Of a DNA stretch of 64,000 nucleotides, positions 49,473-57,534 are shown in pieces; the stretch's first letter is position 1; each line of letters begins with the position of its first letter. Origin of the DNA: Gimesia benthica (GTDB lineage Bacteria; Planctomycetota; Planctomycetia; Planctomycetales; Planctomycetaceae); assembly GCF_009720525.1 (NCBI RefSeq), contig NZ_CP043930.1, positions 7,576,001 to 7,640,000 of the forward strand, written 5' to 3'. The notes under the pieces were generated by a model that worked only from the letters and a program-made list of their open reading frames with translations, was not told where the DNA came from and did not search any database. The translations under genes were made by a program, and so were the position numbers.

Positions 49473-50933
49473 ATGAAATTCCCCCGCACGTTACAACTGC
49501 TCTGTCTTTTATTTCTGCTGGCACACAGTTCTCCAGCTTCTGCAGCCGAGCAGAAGATGAATGTGCTGTTTATTATTTCCGACGACCTGACTGCGACGGC
49601 ACTCTCCTGTTACGGGAATCAGGTCTGCCAGACACCGAATATCGACCGCATCGCGGCTAAGGGAACACGCTTCACCCACGCGTACTGTCAGGCAACCTAC
49701 TGCGGCCCCTCGCGGGCGTCTTTCATGTCCGGTTATTATCCCCATGCGACCAAAGCATTCGGGTATGTCAGTCCTCGGTCCTACATTGGCGAGAAACCGA
49801 CCTGGGCACAGCTCTTCAAGAACAACGGCTATTACTCCGCGCGTGTCAGCAAGATTTACCACATGGGAGTCCCCGGAGACATTGAAAAGGGGAACGACGG
49901 CACCGACGATCCGGCTTCCTGGACCGAACGTTTTAACAGCCAGGGGCCCGAATGGGCCGCTCCAGGAGAGGGAGAGACACTTGAGAATAACCCAGACGGC
50001 AAAAAGCCGGCCGTGGGCGGTAATACTTTCGTGGTTGTGGAAGCGGACGGGGATGACCTCGTGCATTCCGACGGAAAAACTGCCCGCAAGGCTGTCGAAC
50101 TGATCCAGCAGCACAAAGACGAACCGTTTTTCCTTGGTATCGGCTTTGTGCGTCCGCACGTACCCTTTGTCGCGCCCCGGACTTACTTTCCGCCGTATAA
50201 GCCTTACAGCAAACATGTTCTGCCGGAAAAAGTACCCGGTGACTGGGATGATATTCCCAAGCTGGGGATCAATTATAAAACCAGCAAAGGCATGCAGATG
50301 GATATCCGGCGACAGAAGAAGGCGGTCGGTGGGTACCTCGCCTCAGTTGCCTACATGGATCGTCAGGTCGGGAAAGTCCTCGATGCCCTGGAGCAGGCAG
50401 GGATAGCTGACCGGACCATTGTGATCTTCACCAGCGATCACGGTTACCATCTGGGAGAACACGATTTTTGGGCGAAGGTCAGCCTGCATGAGGAGTCGGC
50501 TGCCGTACCATTGATTATCAGCGTCCCCGGTAAATCACCCGCCGTCTGTAATTCACTCGCCGAACTGCTCGACCTTTATCCAACGATCAGCAGCTTATGT
50601 GGTCTGCAGGTACCTGCAGGCATTCAGGGCAAAAATCTGGCTCCGCTTCTGGATGACCCCACACTGAGTGTCCGCGAAGCTGCCTTCAGTGTTGATCCAC
50701 GCAATAAAGGCAATCGCGGCTTTCTGCTACGCGATGAGCGCTGGGCTTATATCCAATACCGGGAAGACGCTTCGGGGGGCATCGAACTGTTCGATATGGA
50801 ACAAGATCCCAAACAGTACACGAACCTGGCCGAAAAACCGGGCTATGAAAAGGTGGTGGCCCAGTTCAAGCAGCGGATGGCTGAGAAGCTCAAGACGGTT
50901 CGCTCGAATGATCTGGGGCACAGCTACGACTGA
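49473..50933 (+). CDS. Secreted sulfatase, iduronate-2-sulfatase-like
   Basis: A 486-residue exported sulfatase. The signal peptide is residues 1-25. The metal-binding DD (ISDDLTATA) is at 37-38. The formylglycine motif CGPSR is at 77-81 in the canonical C-x-P-S-R form, so the Cys can be matured by a formylglycine-generating enzyme. FTSDHGYHLGEHDFWAK supplies the distal metal Asp-His pair of iduronate-2-sulfatase-like enzymes. It should hydrolyse sulfate esters on a glycan outside the cytoplasm. It converges on the oxidoreductase gene, 19 bases away. Planctomycetes use many such sulfatases on marine sulfated polysaccharides; the exact sugar cannot be read from the sequence. Confidence 0.92.
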   Translation: MKFPRTLQLLCLLFLLAHSSPASAAEQKMNVLFIISDDLTATALSCYGNQVCQTPNIDRIAAKGTRFTHAYCQATYCGPSRASFMSGYYPHATKAFGYVSPRSYIGEKPTWAQLFKNNGYYSARVSKIYHMGVPGDIEKGNDGTDDPASWTERFNSQGPEWAAPGEGETLENNPDGKKPAVGGNTFVVVEADGDDLVHSDGKTARKAVELIQQHKDEPFFLGIGFVRPHVPFVAPRTYFPPYKPYSKHVLPEKVPGDWDDIPKLGINYKTSKGMQMDIRRQKKAVGGYLASVAYMDRQVGKVLDALEQAGIADRTIVIFTSDHGYHLGEHDFWAKVSLHEESAAVPLIISVPGKSPAVCNSLAELLDLYPTISSLCGLQVPAGIQGKNLAPLLDDPTLSVREAAFSVDPRNKGNRGFLLRDERWAYIQYREDASGGIELFDMEQDPKQYTNLAEKPGYEKVVAQFKQRMAEKLKTVRSNDLGHSYD

Positions 50934-50952
50934 ACCGGCTGGACAGCGTCAC

Positions 50953-51993
50953 TCACTCGATGGGGATCTGTTGCGTCTCTCCTGTAGCAGAGGCCTGATA
51001 GGCTGCGTATATCGTTCTCAGAACCTGCAAGCTGTCGTGGCTGTCGAGTGGCGGCGGTTCCTTGTCGAGCACAGAGCGGATCGCCGAATGCACGAAAGGC
51101 GTGTAACCGCGTGGTTGCACCGATTCCTCAAATTTATGAATCGTTCCCGGCTTGTCCGAGTTGAGATGCCACTGCAGGTAACGGCCCGTAGAATAATCCA
51201 TTTCCAGCCAGCCCTTGGAACCCCAGATCTTGATCAGCGACTGTTTCCCACGGTTGGTGTAATAGCCTGACGACAACGTGCCCAGAAAGCCTTTATGGAA
51301 CTTCAGGCTTAATGCCACAGAGTCTTCCACGTCGATCGGCTGACCGCCGATGTTGGTGACAAACCCGTTCACGGCACTGATTCTGGTGTCGGTCAGGTAC
51401 ATCCCCAGATCAAGCCAGTGAATTCCCAGCCAGATCAGATGCCCTCCGCCAGCCCGGTCTTTCTGGGCGAACCAGCCTTGATGATAGCTTTTGCTCGTGA
51501 GCCGCGTCTGGTCGGCAATGTAGTTGAGTTCAATCGCATAGATCTTGCCGAACACTCCTTTGCGAATCATGCGGCGGGCCGCTTTGACTTCCGGATTACT
51601 TCGATTGGCGAGCGCGAGCATCAGGTTGAGATGCTTGCTGTCCGCTTTCTGAACCAGGGCTTCGAACTGATCGATACTCGTGCAGGCCGGCTTTTCTGCG
51701 AACACGTGGCAACCATGTTCCAGCGCCATGTCAATCGCTGCTGGAGCCTTGATGGCTTCCAGCGTGACCAGCGCCATGTCCGGTTTCTCTTTCTCAAACA
51801 GCTGGCTGGGGTTGTCATACACGCGCGTCAGTTTGTCCCCCAGCTTCTCTTTCGCCAGAGCCGTGTGTTTGTGGCCTTCGTCGGAGAGGACGATTTCCTT
51901 GATGTCTTCTGAGGAAGCCAGCGCCGGAAAATAAGCGCCCAGGTGAGGCGACGTCTCACTGATGATGAGCGCGACTGTTGCTTTATCTGCCAT
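50953..51993 (-). CDS. Gfo/Idh/MocA-family oxidoreductase (atypical)
   Basis: A 346-residue cytosolic protein of the Gfo/Idh/MocA fold: an N-terminal Rossmann-like domain (1-120) and a C-terminal alpha/beta domain (125-340). The EKP motif, AEKPACTS, is present near residue 100. The usual GxGxxG nucleotide loop is replaced by LIISETSPHLGAYF, so NAD(P) binding by the normal loop is doubtful. The C-terminal half has GGGHLIWLGIHWLDLG, a family His-containing helix. It lies 44 bases downstream of a second, Tat-exported family member and may be co-transcribed with it. A role in sugar oxidation is inferred from the family and neighbours; the enzyme may be divergent or non-catalytic. Confidence 0.82.
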   Translation of the reverse strand: MADKATVALIISETSPHLGAYFPALASSEDIKEIVLSDEGHKHTALAKEKLGDKLTRVYDNPSQLFEKEKPDMALVTLEAIKAPAAIDMALEHGCHVFAEKPACTSIDQFEALVQKADSKHLNLMLALANRSNPEVKAARRMIRKGVFGKIYAIELNYIADQTRLTSKSYHQGWFAQKDRAGGGHLIWLGIHWLDLGMYLTDTRISAVNGFVTNIGGQPIDVEDSVALSLKFHKGFLGTLSSGYYTNRGKQSLIKIWGSKGWLEMDYSTGRYLQWHLNSDKPGTIHKFEESVQPRGYTPFVHSAIRSVLDKEPPPLDSHDSLQVLRTIYAAYQASATGETQQIPIE

Positions 51994-52037
51994 GTGTCTG
52001 CTTTCTACTGATGTGCGTTGCTGTAATCTCTAATGCA

Positions 52038-53324
52038 TCATACCTGCGGCAGTTCATAGCCGTCACGATAAGTTCTCGTCAAATACTGATTGGCGTCTTT
52101 ATCTTCCGGGAAGGTTTCCGTTTTTGGGTCAAAGACCAGCCGGCGTCCGGTGCGGTACGCGATATTCCCCAGGTGGCTGAGCATCGCTGAATAGTGGCCT
52201 TCCTCAATCTCCGCCAGCAGTTCCTGCGATTTGCGGCTTTTGACACAGTCGAGGAAGTTCTGGTAATGAGCTCCCGTGTCCTGCCATTTCTGTTCGAATG
52301 CCGGGCCGCGTTCATGCTTGTAGAAAATCCGATACCCGGAACGGTCAACCATCATGAACCCTTTGTCACCGTAGATAATGTTGTCGTTGTCATGGCGATG
52401 GGCCTGCATCCGGTAGGGGGTGAAGTCGCGCTGCTCGTAGACGTAGAGCAGATCGTCATACTCCCAGGTGACCACCATTGTGTCGGGAGTTTCCTGGGCA
52501 TCTCCTTTGGAACCCAGCTTCGCACCACTGCAGGAAACCGCATTCGGTGCCTTAAGATTCAACGCCCAGCGACCGATGTCGATCTGATGCACTCCGTCAT
52601 TACCGATATCCCCGGTGCCGAAATCCCAGTTCCAGTGCCACGAGGTGTGAAAACAGTTGCGATTGAAGGGCCGCTTCTGGGCCGGCCCCAGCCACAAATC
52701 ATAATTGACACCTTCAGGAACCGCTTCATCAGGACGTGGCGGATACAGGGCCCGACGTTGATTGTTAATCGCCTTGACCATCATGACCTTCCCGATGGCA
52801 CCGTCCTGGATCTGCTTCCACGCTTTCTGATAGACGGGAGTCGCCCGTAGATTCGTTCCGTGCTGCACCACACGCTTGTATTTCCGGGCAGCATTGACCA
52901 GTTGGCGACCCTCGTGAATGTTGTGCGAACAGGGTTTTTCGACATACACGTCTTTGCCGGCCTGGCAGGCCATGATCGCCGCAGGAGTGTGCCAGTGGTC
53001 GGGAGTCGCAATCACGATGGCATCGATCTCGTCTCCCTCAAGCAGGCTGCGGAAGTCTTCCACCTGGCGCGGTCGCTTTGTGCCGGCTTTTTCAGCCTGC
53101 TCTGCCATCTGACCACTTCGACTCTGATCGGGATCACAGACCGCGACCAGATTGCTCTCGGGGAGTTTCGCAAACCAGTTCCCCAACCCACGTCCGCGAC
53201 CGCCACATCCTACCAGGGCGACATTCACCTTTTCATTCGCGGAGACCGCAGCCTGACTCAGAGAGGCCAGGCTCATTGAAGCCAGGGAAGCACCTATGAA
53301 TGTGCGACGATTGACGTGAGTCAT
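52038..53324 (-). CDS. Tat-exported Gfo/Idh/MocA-family oxidoreductase
   Basis: A 428-residue protein. The ATG at 53324 has GGAGA upstream and gives MTHVNRRTFIGASLASMSL, a twin-arginine signal; a longer frame to 53405 is rejected. The mature part has the dinucleotide loop ALVGCGGRGRG, VAVCDPD, the catalytic-type VEKPCSHN, then a C-terminal domain with HTSWHWNWDFGTGDIGNDGVHQIDIGRW. This is the secreted planctomycete branch related to glucose-fructose oxidoreductase, which carries a tightly bound cofactor through the Tat pathway. It likely oxidises a sugar in the periplasm. The next gene downstream (50953) is a cytosolic relative. Confidence 0.92.
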   Translation of the reverse strand: MTHVNRRTFIGASLASMSLASLSQAAVSANEKVNVALVGCGGRGRGLGNWFAKLPESNLVAVCDPDQSRSGQMAEQAEKAGTKRPRQVEDFRSLLEGDEIDAIVIATPDHWHTPAAIMACQAGKDVYVEKPCSHNIHEGRQLVNAARKYKRVVQHGTNLRATPVYQKAWKQIQDGAIGKVMMVKAINNQRRALYPPRPDEAVPEGVNYDLWLGPAQKRPFNRNCFHTSWHWNWDFGTGDIGNDGVHQIDIGRWALNLKAPNAVSCSGAKLGSKGDAQETPDTMVVTWEYDDLLYVYEQRDFTPYRMQAHRHDNDNIIYGDKGFMMVDRSGYRIFYKHERGPAFEQKWQDTGAHYQNFLDCVKSRKSQELLAEIEEGHYSAMLSHLGNIAYRTGRRLVFDPKTETFPEDKDANQYLTRTYRDGYELPQV

Positions 53325-53443
53325 AACGAATCTCCTCAGACGGGGTTTTGATTTCGAGTACGGACGCAAATCGCAGGTCTTCATCCTACCACGCAGGAGA
53401 ACCATGTATCAAGCGGGGTTGATGTAAAAGGGGCTGTCTGGTG

Positions 53444-54568
53444 TTAATACTCATCGTAGTATTTTGGGGAGAGATAAATCTCGCTTTTCCAGGGAGACTC
53501 GGTTGTTGTCTGCAGTGTGTATTTTCGATCGGGGGGTAACAAATCCAGGGCCCGGTGGAAGGCATTCATCACGCATACTTCAGACCGAAAGATTTGATTC
53601 AATTCCTGTTCCGCTTTGAGGTACGGGTCCTCTTCATCGTCGTCATCTTCATCATCGAGATCACTTTCATAGCAGATGGTGTCTGTGAGTGTATCGATCA
53701 GGTGAGACGCTTCTGAATATTCATGGACAATCACCAGTCGATCAAGAGTCTCTTCCCACTCCTTGCCCGACATGTTCGTGTTGTTGAGATAGTCTTTCCG
53801 GATCTGGTCGGTAATGAAATTGTCAATCTGCTGCTTCCAGGGGCGTTTGGCCAGTTCAATCTCTTCTTCACTCGGTTCAGGCTCACCGTTCCTGGCAGAG
53901 ATGCGAATGACTTCCTCAGTGGTCACGCCCCCCCGTTCCATCCGCCAGTCCATTTCCCTGGCCCAGAAGGATTCAAAATTGTCTTCGAATTTCTGGCCTG
54001 TGAGATCGACAGTCGTCTCTCCCTGCAACTCTTCTAAGAGACGCGCATGCATCTCTCGGACCTGCTCTGGTTCTGAGAGGTCCAGATGATCTAATCGAAT
54101 CAGCTTTGAAAACTGGGGGTGATCCAGACCTTTATCTTCAGCATTCGAGACCGTGATGTGAGTGCCGTCGGATAAATCGGCAACCAGGTCCAGACAAAGC
54201 CGATCCATCTGTTTGATTTCATATAATGCCGCAAATGAAGAAGACTGACTGTTTCTGAAGCCCTGGATCTCAATCTGCAAGGGGGCATACGCTTCAAACA
54301 GCCCATCCGGTTCATAGCCCAGCTCTATCAGCGTCTCGGTAATCGAATCTGCCTTGTCGCCGTCAGACCAGTCAGCCTCCTGCATCGGTTCCAGATCGAT
54401 CCGTAACGGCGGTGCCATGCCGCCCATTTGAGCCATCGCACTCGCGAATTCTTCCGCAAATCGGGCAGCGAAATTGCGAAATTTCCATTTCAGCCAGAAC
54501 CAGACCAGCAGGATCAGTAGCACAAACCCTAACACAACCCCCAACGCCACATACACGATCATCATCAT
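53444..54568 (-). CDS. Single-pass membrane protein of unknown function, acidic
   Basis: A 374-residue protein with one N-terminal membrane helix (about 3-27, VYVALGVVLGFVLLILLVWFW) followed by a basic WLKWKFRNF patch, so the rest is probably cytosolic. The soluble part is acidic and mostly helical, with a run of Asp/Glu near residue 315 (DLDDEDDDDEEDP). No domain is recognised. Two features stand out: repeated Trp-containing helices (SFWAREMDWRMERGG) and a C-terminal Tyr-rich end (YLSPKYYDEY). Three ATG codons in a row make the exact start uncertain; the first, with GGAAA upstream, is given. It lies 119 bases upstream of the Tat oxidoreductase on the same strand. A scaffold or regulator is a guess only. 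Confidence 0.75.
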   Translation of the reverse strand: MMMIVYVALGVVLGFVLLILLVWFWLKWKFRNFAARFAEEFASAMAQMGGMAPPLRIDLEPMQEADWSDGDKADSITETLIELGYEPDGLFEAYAPLQIEIQGFRNSQSSSFAALYEIKQMDRLCLDLVADLSDGTHITVSNAEDKGLDHPQFSKLIRLDHLDLSEPEQVREMHARLLEELQGETTVDLTGQKFEDNFESFWAREMDWRMERGGVTTEEVIRISARNGEPEPSEEEIELAKRPWKQQIDNFITDQIRKDYLNNTNMSGKEWEETLDRLVIVHEYSEASHLIDTLTDTICYESDLDDEDDDDEEDPYLKAEQELNQIFRSEVCVMNAFHRALDLLPPDRKYTLQTTTESPWKSEIYLSPKYYDEY

Positions 54569-54736
54569 GGGATTTCCGATCTGCCGGGGAGCACTGTGAG
54601 CAGTTTCCCTACCGGCTGCGAATAATGAACTATATCAGCTGTGCCTGTCGAATACGGATCTGTTCACCAAGTTAGCAAACCGGAATTCGGGTGCAAGTAA
54701 ATTTCGATTTCCGTCTCTCGTTTTCCTTGAGTTAAA

Positions 54737-56005
54737 TCATTTCTTCATCAACCGGTTCGGCTTCTTCCACAGAATCTTGGAAACGTAAACGCTGTTATCA
54801 GCGCCGTACTTGTTGTCGACGGGCATGACATAGTCGGGGCCGAAGCGCTGCATCCATTCGGTGACAATCACCCAGGTTTCATTTTCATTCACATCGACTA
54901 CGCCGAAATTACCCAGGCGGGCGCCCCGCTCGGGAACCAGAATGCACTCTGAGTCACGAATCACGGCCATCTTCTCCGGATTGACACGTCCAATGAACAA
55001 TGGAGCCCGATGTCGTATCACATGTTCGTTGTTCGCGCCGCGTCGCGTATAAACCAGGTACAGACCACTAGAGTGCGTCACCCAGTGCGCTTGCGTGTTA
55101 TAACTGCCCAGGTCAGTACCATTTTCAAACGTCCATTTTCGCGGCGGCTCGAAATGCAGTCCATCCTTGCTGCGGGTGACATAAGCGGCGTCATCATTGC
55201 GGAGCGTCAGGTAAAACCAGTCTCCAAATTTCGTGATCGAAGGTTCTGCATAGCCCCGTTTGACATCAATCGAGAGCTCATTTCCATGTGCAATGTATTT
55301 CAGTGTCTTGCCATCAAAGCGACAGCGGAGGACCATCACGTCCGAACGCTTCTTCTCAGGTCGTTTATAATAGACCGGCAGCAGGATATCCCCATTGGGA
55401 AGATCATATCGCTGAACCGAACCGGCACCGCTGCTGGCAAACTCAGGGCCCTCCGGAAGTTTGAGGGACTGCCAGTCCGACCAGACATTTTTGACAGGAT
55501 CATAGGTCGCATACGAAGACACGCGGATATTTTTCTTGTGATCAATGCGGTTGTTGTAATAACGGACTGTATGACCGATGCCCAGCAGCGTCTTTGATTT
55601 GGCATGCCACTGTGGCCAGAAGTCGGAGACGACGACCTCGCCTCCATCGGGCAGATCGTGTCGCCCGAGGTTCTTCTGTTCGAACGGCCCCTGCCAGGTT
55701 TGACCTAGATTATCGGTTCGCATGGAATTCAACGCGTAGAAGACATCGCTTCCGGTCAGCAGCAGCTTCTGCATCGTCATCACAACGATCGGAAGTTTAT
55801 GCGGGTTCCCCGGTGCGTCAACGGGAATCGCACCGGCTCGCGCATGCACCCAGCAGGTCTTCCCATCATACCCTTTGGTGGCTCTGCTCAGTTGAATCTG
55901 AAAGTCCGGCGAATCCTGCTCGGGAAGTTTCGGATCACCGGCTTGAATCGTTGAGACAACGCAGCAGAGCATCAGCAGCCAGAGAGCAGGGGAGAAGATT
56001 CGCAT
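54737..56005 (-). CDS. Secreted BNR-repeat-like protein
   Basis: A 422-residue exported protein with signal peptide MRIFSPALWLLMLCCVVSTIQA; the ATG at 56005 has AGGA eight bases upstream, and the longer frame to 56092 is unlikely. The mature part looks like a five- to six-bladed propeller of the BNR/sialidase-like superfamily. It has Asp-box-type DNLGQTWQGPF and the conserved SSYATYDPVKNVW and YVTRSKDGLHFEP strands. It may be a glycoside hydrolase or glycan-binding protein. It is divergent from the PQQ-type propeller gene at 56223, with a 217-base shared promoter region. No catalytic residues can be named. Confidence 0.78.
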   Translation of the reverse strand: MRIFSPALWLLMLCCVVSTIQAGDPKLPEQDSPDFQIQLSRATKGYDGKTCWVHARAGAIPVDAPGNPHKLPIVVMTMQKLLLTGSDVFYALNSMRTDNLGQTWQGPFEQKNLGRHDLPDGGEVVVSDFWPQWHAKSKTLLGIGHTVRYYNNRIDHKKNIRVSSYATYDPVKNVWSDWQSLKLPEGPEFASSGAGSVQRYDLPNGDILLPVYYKRPEKKRSDVMVLRCRFDGKTLKYIAHGNELSIDVKRGYAEPSITKFGDWFYLTLRNDDAAYVTRSKDGLHFEPPRKWTFENGTDLGSYNTQAHWVTHSSGLYLVYTRRGANNEHVIRHRAPLFIGRVNPEKMAVIRDSECILVPERGARLGNFGVVDVNENETWVIVTEWMQRFGPDYVMPVDNKYGADNSVYVSKILWKKPNRLMKK

Positions 56006-56222
56006 GGTGTTATCCTGGTTTGAAAGAGTGTGGCAGAACCTGATCATCAGTGATGGTCGTTTCATGATAACCGGCGGGGTGTCAGACAGCAAACTTCAGA
56101 TTCTGCAGACTTTACTTGCGGTCTGCCTCAGACGGTTTACAATGAATGACTGATTTCTTGCCCGTCGATTCAGCTGAATCAATTCCGTCTCTCCGACATT
56201 CATACCCGAAGAAAGCATCCTG

Positions 56223-57482
56223 ATGTCTCGAACTCTGCTGGTCTGTCTGACGCTGTTGTTATGTCCGTCTGCGATTCTCTCCGCCGCTGATCTGCCCCAG
56301 TTCCAGGCCAGCGACTGGCCCTGGTGGCGTGGTCTGCACCGGAATGGCGTCGCCAGCGCCAGCCAGAATCCACCGGTGAAATGGAGCGCCACGGAAAACG
56401 TAATCTGGAAATCAGCCGTCCCCGGCAGAGGCTATGGTTCACCTACCGTCTATAACAATCAGGTTTTCCTCGCCTCGGCTGATACCGAACAGGAAACACA
56501 GTTCGTCCTCTGCTACGATCGCCAGACAGGCAAACAACTCTGGAAGACGGACGTCTTCAAAGGGGGCCTCAGTACCAAGGGCAATAAGAAATCAACGCAC
56601 GCCTCCTCGACCATCGCCTGTGACGGCGAGCGGGTCTTCATTAACTTCATCAACAACGGCGCCGCTTACACCACGGCGCTCTCACTCGACGGCAAACAGC
56701 TCTGGCAGACGAAGATTACCGATTACATCATTCACCAGGGCTACGGTTCCTCTCCTGCGATTTACGGACCGCTGGTAATCGTCTCCGCCGACAACAAAGG
56801 CGGCGGTGCGATCGCCGGCCTGAACCGCATCGATGGTAAAGTCGTCTGGAAAAATGAACGCCCCAAAACGCCGAACTACCCGTCGCCGATCATCCTGAAC
56901 GTCGCCGGTAAAGAGCAATTGTTGATGACCGGCTGCAACCTGGTCACCGGCATGAATCCACTGACCGGGAAGATCCTCTGGGAAATCGACGGGGCGACCA
57001 CCGAATGTGTCACCTCAACCGTTTCCAACGGCGAACTCATTCTCACCAGCGGCGGTTACCCCAAAAATCACATGTCCGCCGTCAAAGCCGATGGCTCCGG
57101 CGAAGTCGTCTGGGAGAACAGCACTCGTGTCTACGTTCCCTCCATGCTTGTGAAAGACGATTATATCTATTCCGTGACCGACAACGGCGTCGCCATCTGC
57201 TGGGATATCAAAACCGGCAAAGAACGCTGGAAAGGCCGTCTGGGCGGAACATTCAGTTCCTCACCCGTCATGGTTGGCACGCGAATCTATGTCACCAATG
57301 AAGCCGGCGAGACCTACATCTTCCGGGCCAACCCCGATAAGTTCGTCATGATCTCCGAAAATAAACTCGGCACCGAAGTCTTCGCGACCCCCACCATCGT
57401 CGACAGTCGCATCTTCATGCGGGTGACTGAAGAAGTTGACGGCAAACGACAGGAAATGCTCTACTGCCTTGGCAGTAAGTAA
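56223..57482 (+). CDS. Secreted PQQ-like beta-propeller protein
   Basis: A 419-residue exported propeller with a signal peptide at residues 1-21. It opens DWPWWRGLHRNGVAS, the standard start of planctomycete PQQ-like proteins. Blades repeat the pattern DRQTGKQLWKT, SLDGKQLWQT, RIDGKVVWKN, PLTGKILWEI and IKTGKERWKG. The protein is complete. It lacks the residues that would prove PQQ binding, so a dehydrogenase role is not supported. It converges on the HEAT-sialidase gene with a hairpin between the two stops. It differs strongly from the other PQQ-like protein at 19878. Confidence 0.85.
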   Translation: MSRTLLVCLTLLLCPSAILSAADLPQFQASDWPWWRGLHRNGVASASQNPPVKWSATENVIWKSAVPGRGYGSPTVYNNQVFLASADTEQETQFVLCYDRQTGKQLWKTDVFKGGLSTKGNKKSTHASSTIACDGERVFINFINNGAAYTTALSLDGKQLWQTKITDYIIHQGYGSSPAIYGPLVIVSADNKGGGAIAGLNRIDGKVVWKNERPKTPNYPSPIILNVAGKEQLLMTGCNLVTGMNPLTGKILWEIDGATTECVTSTVSNGELILTSGGYPKNHMSAVKADGSGEVVWENSTRVYVPSMLVKDDYIYSVTDNGVAICWDIKTGKERWKGRLGGTFSSSPVMVGTRIYVTNEAGETYIFRANPDKFVMISENKLGTEVFATPTIVDSRIFMRVTEEVDGKRQEMLYCLGSK

Positions 57483-57494
57483 GCAACTCACGCT

Positions 57495-57521
57495 CCCCGT
57501 CACTGGTGCTGAGTGACGGGG
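57495..57521. terminator. Shared hairpin between convergent propeller and HEAT-sialidase genes
   Basis: CCCCGTCACT (57495-57504) pairs perfectly with AGTGACGGGG (57512-57521) across a seven-base loop. It sits in the 52-base gap between two converging stops. There is no U-tract, so it may act as a bidirectional transcript end. Confidence 0.6.
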
Positions 57522-57534
57522 AAGCCGTGGTACG

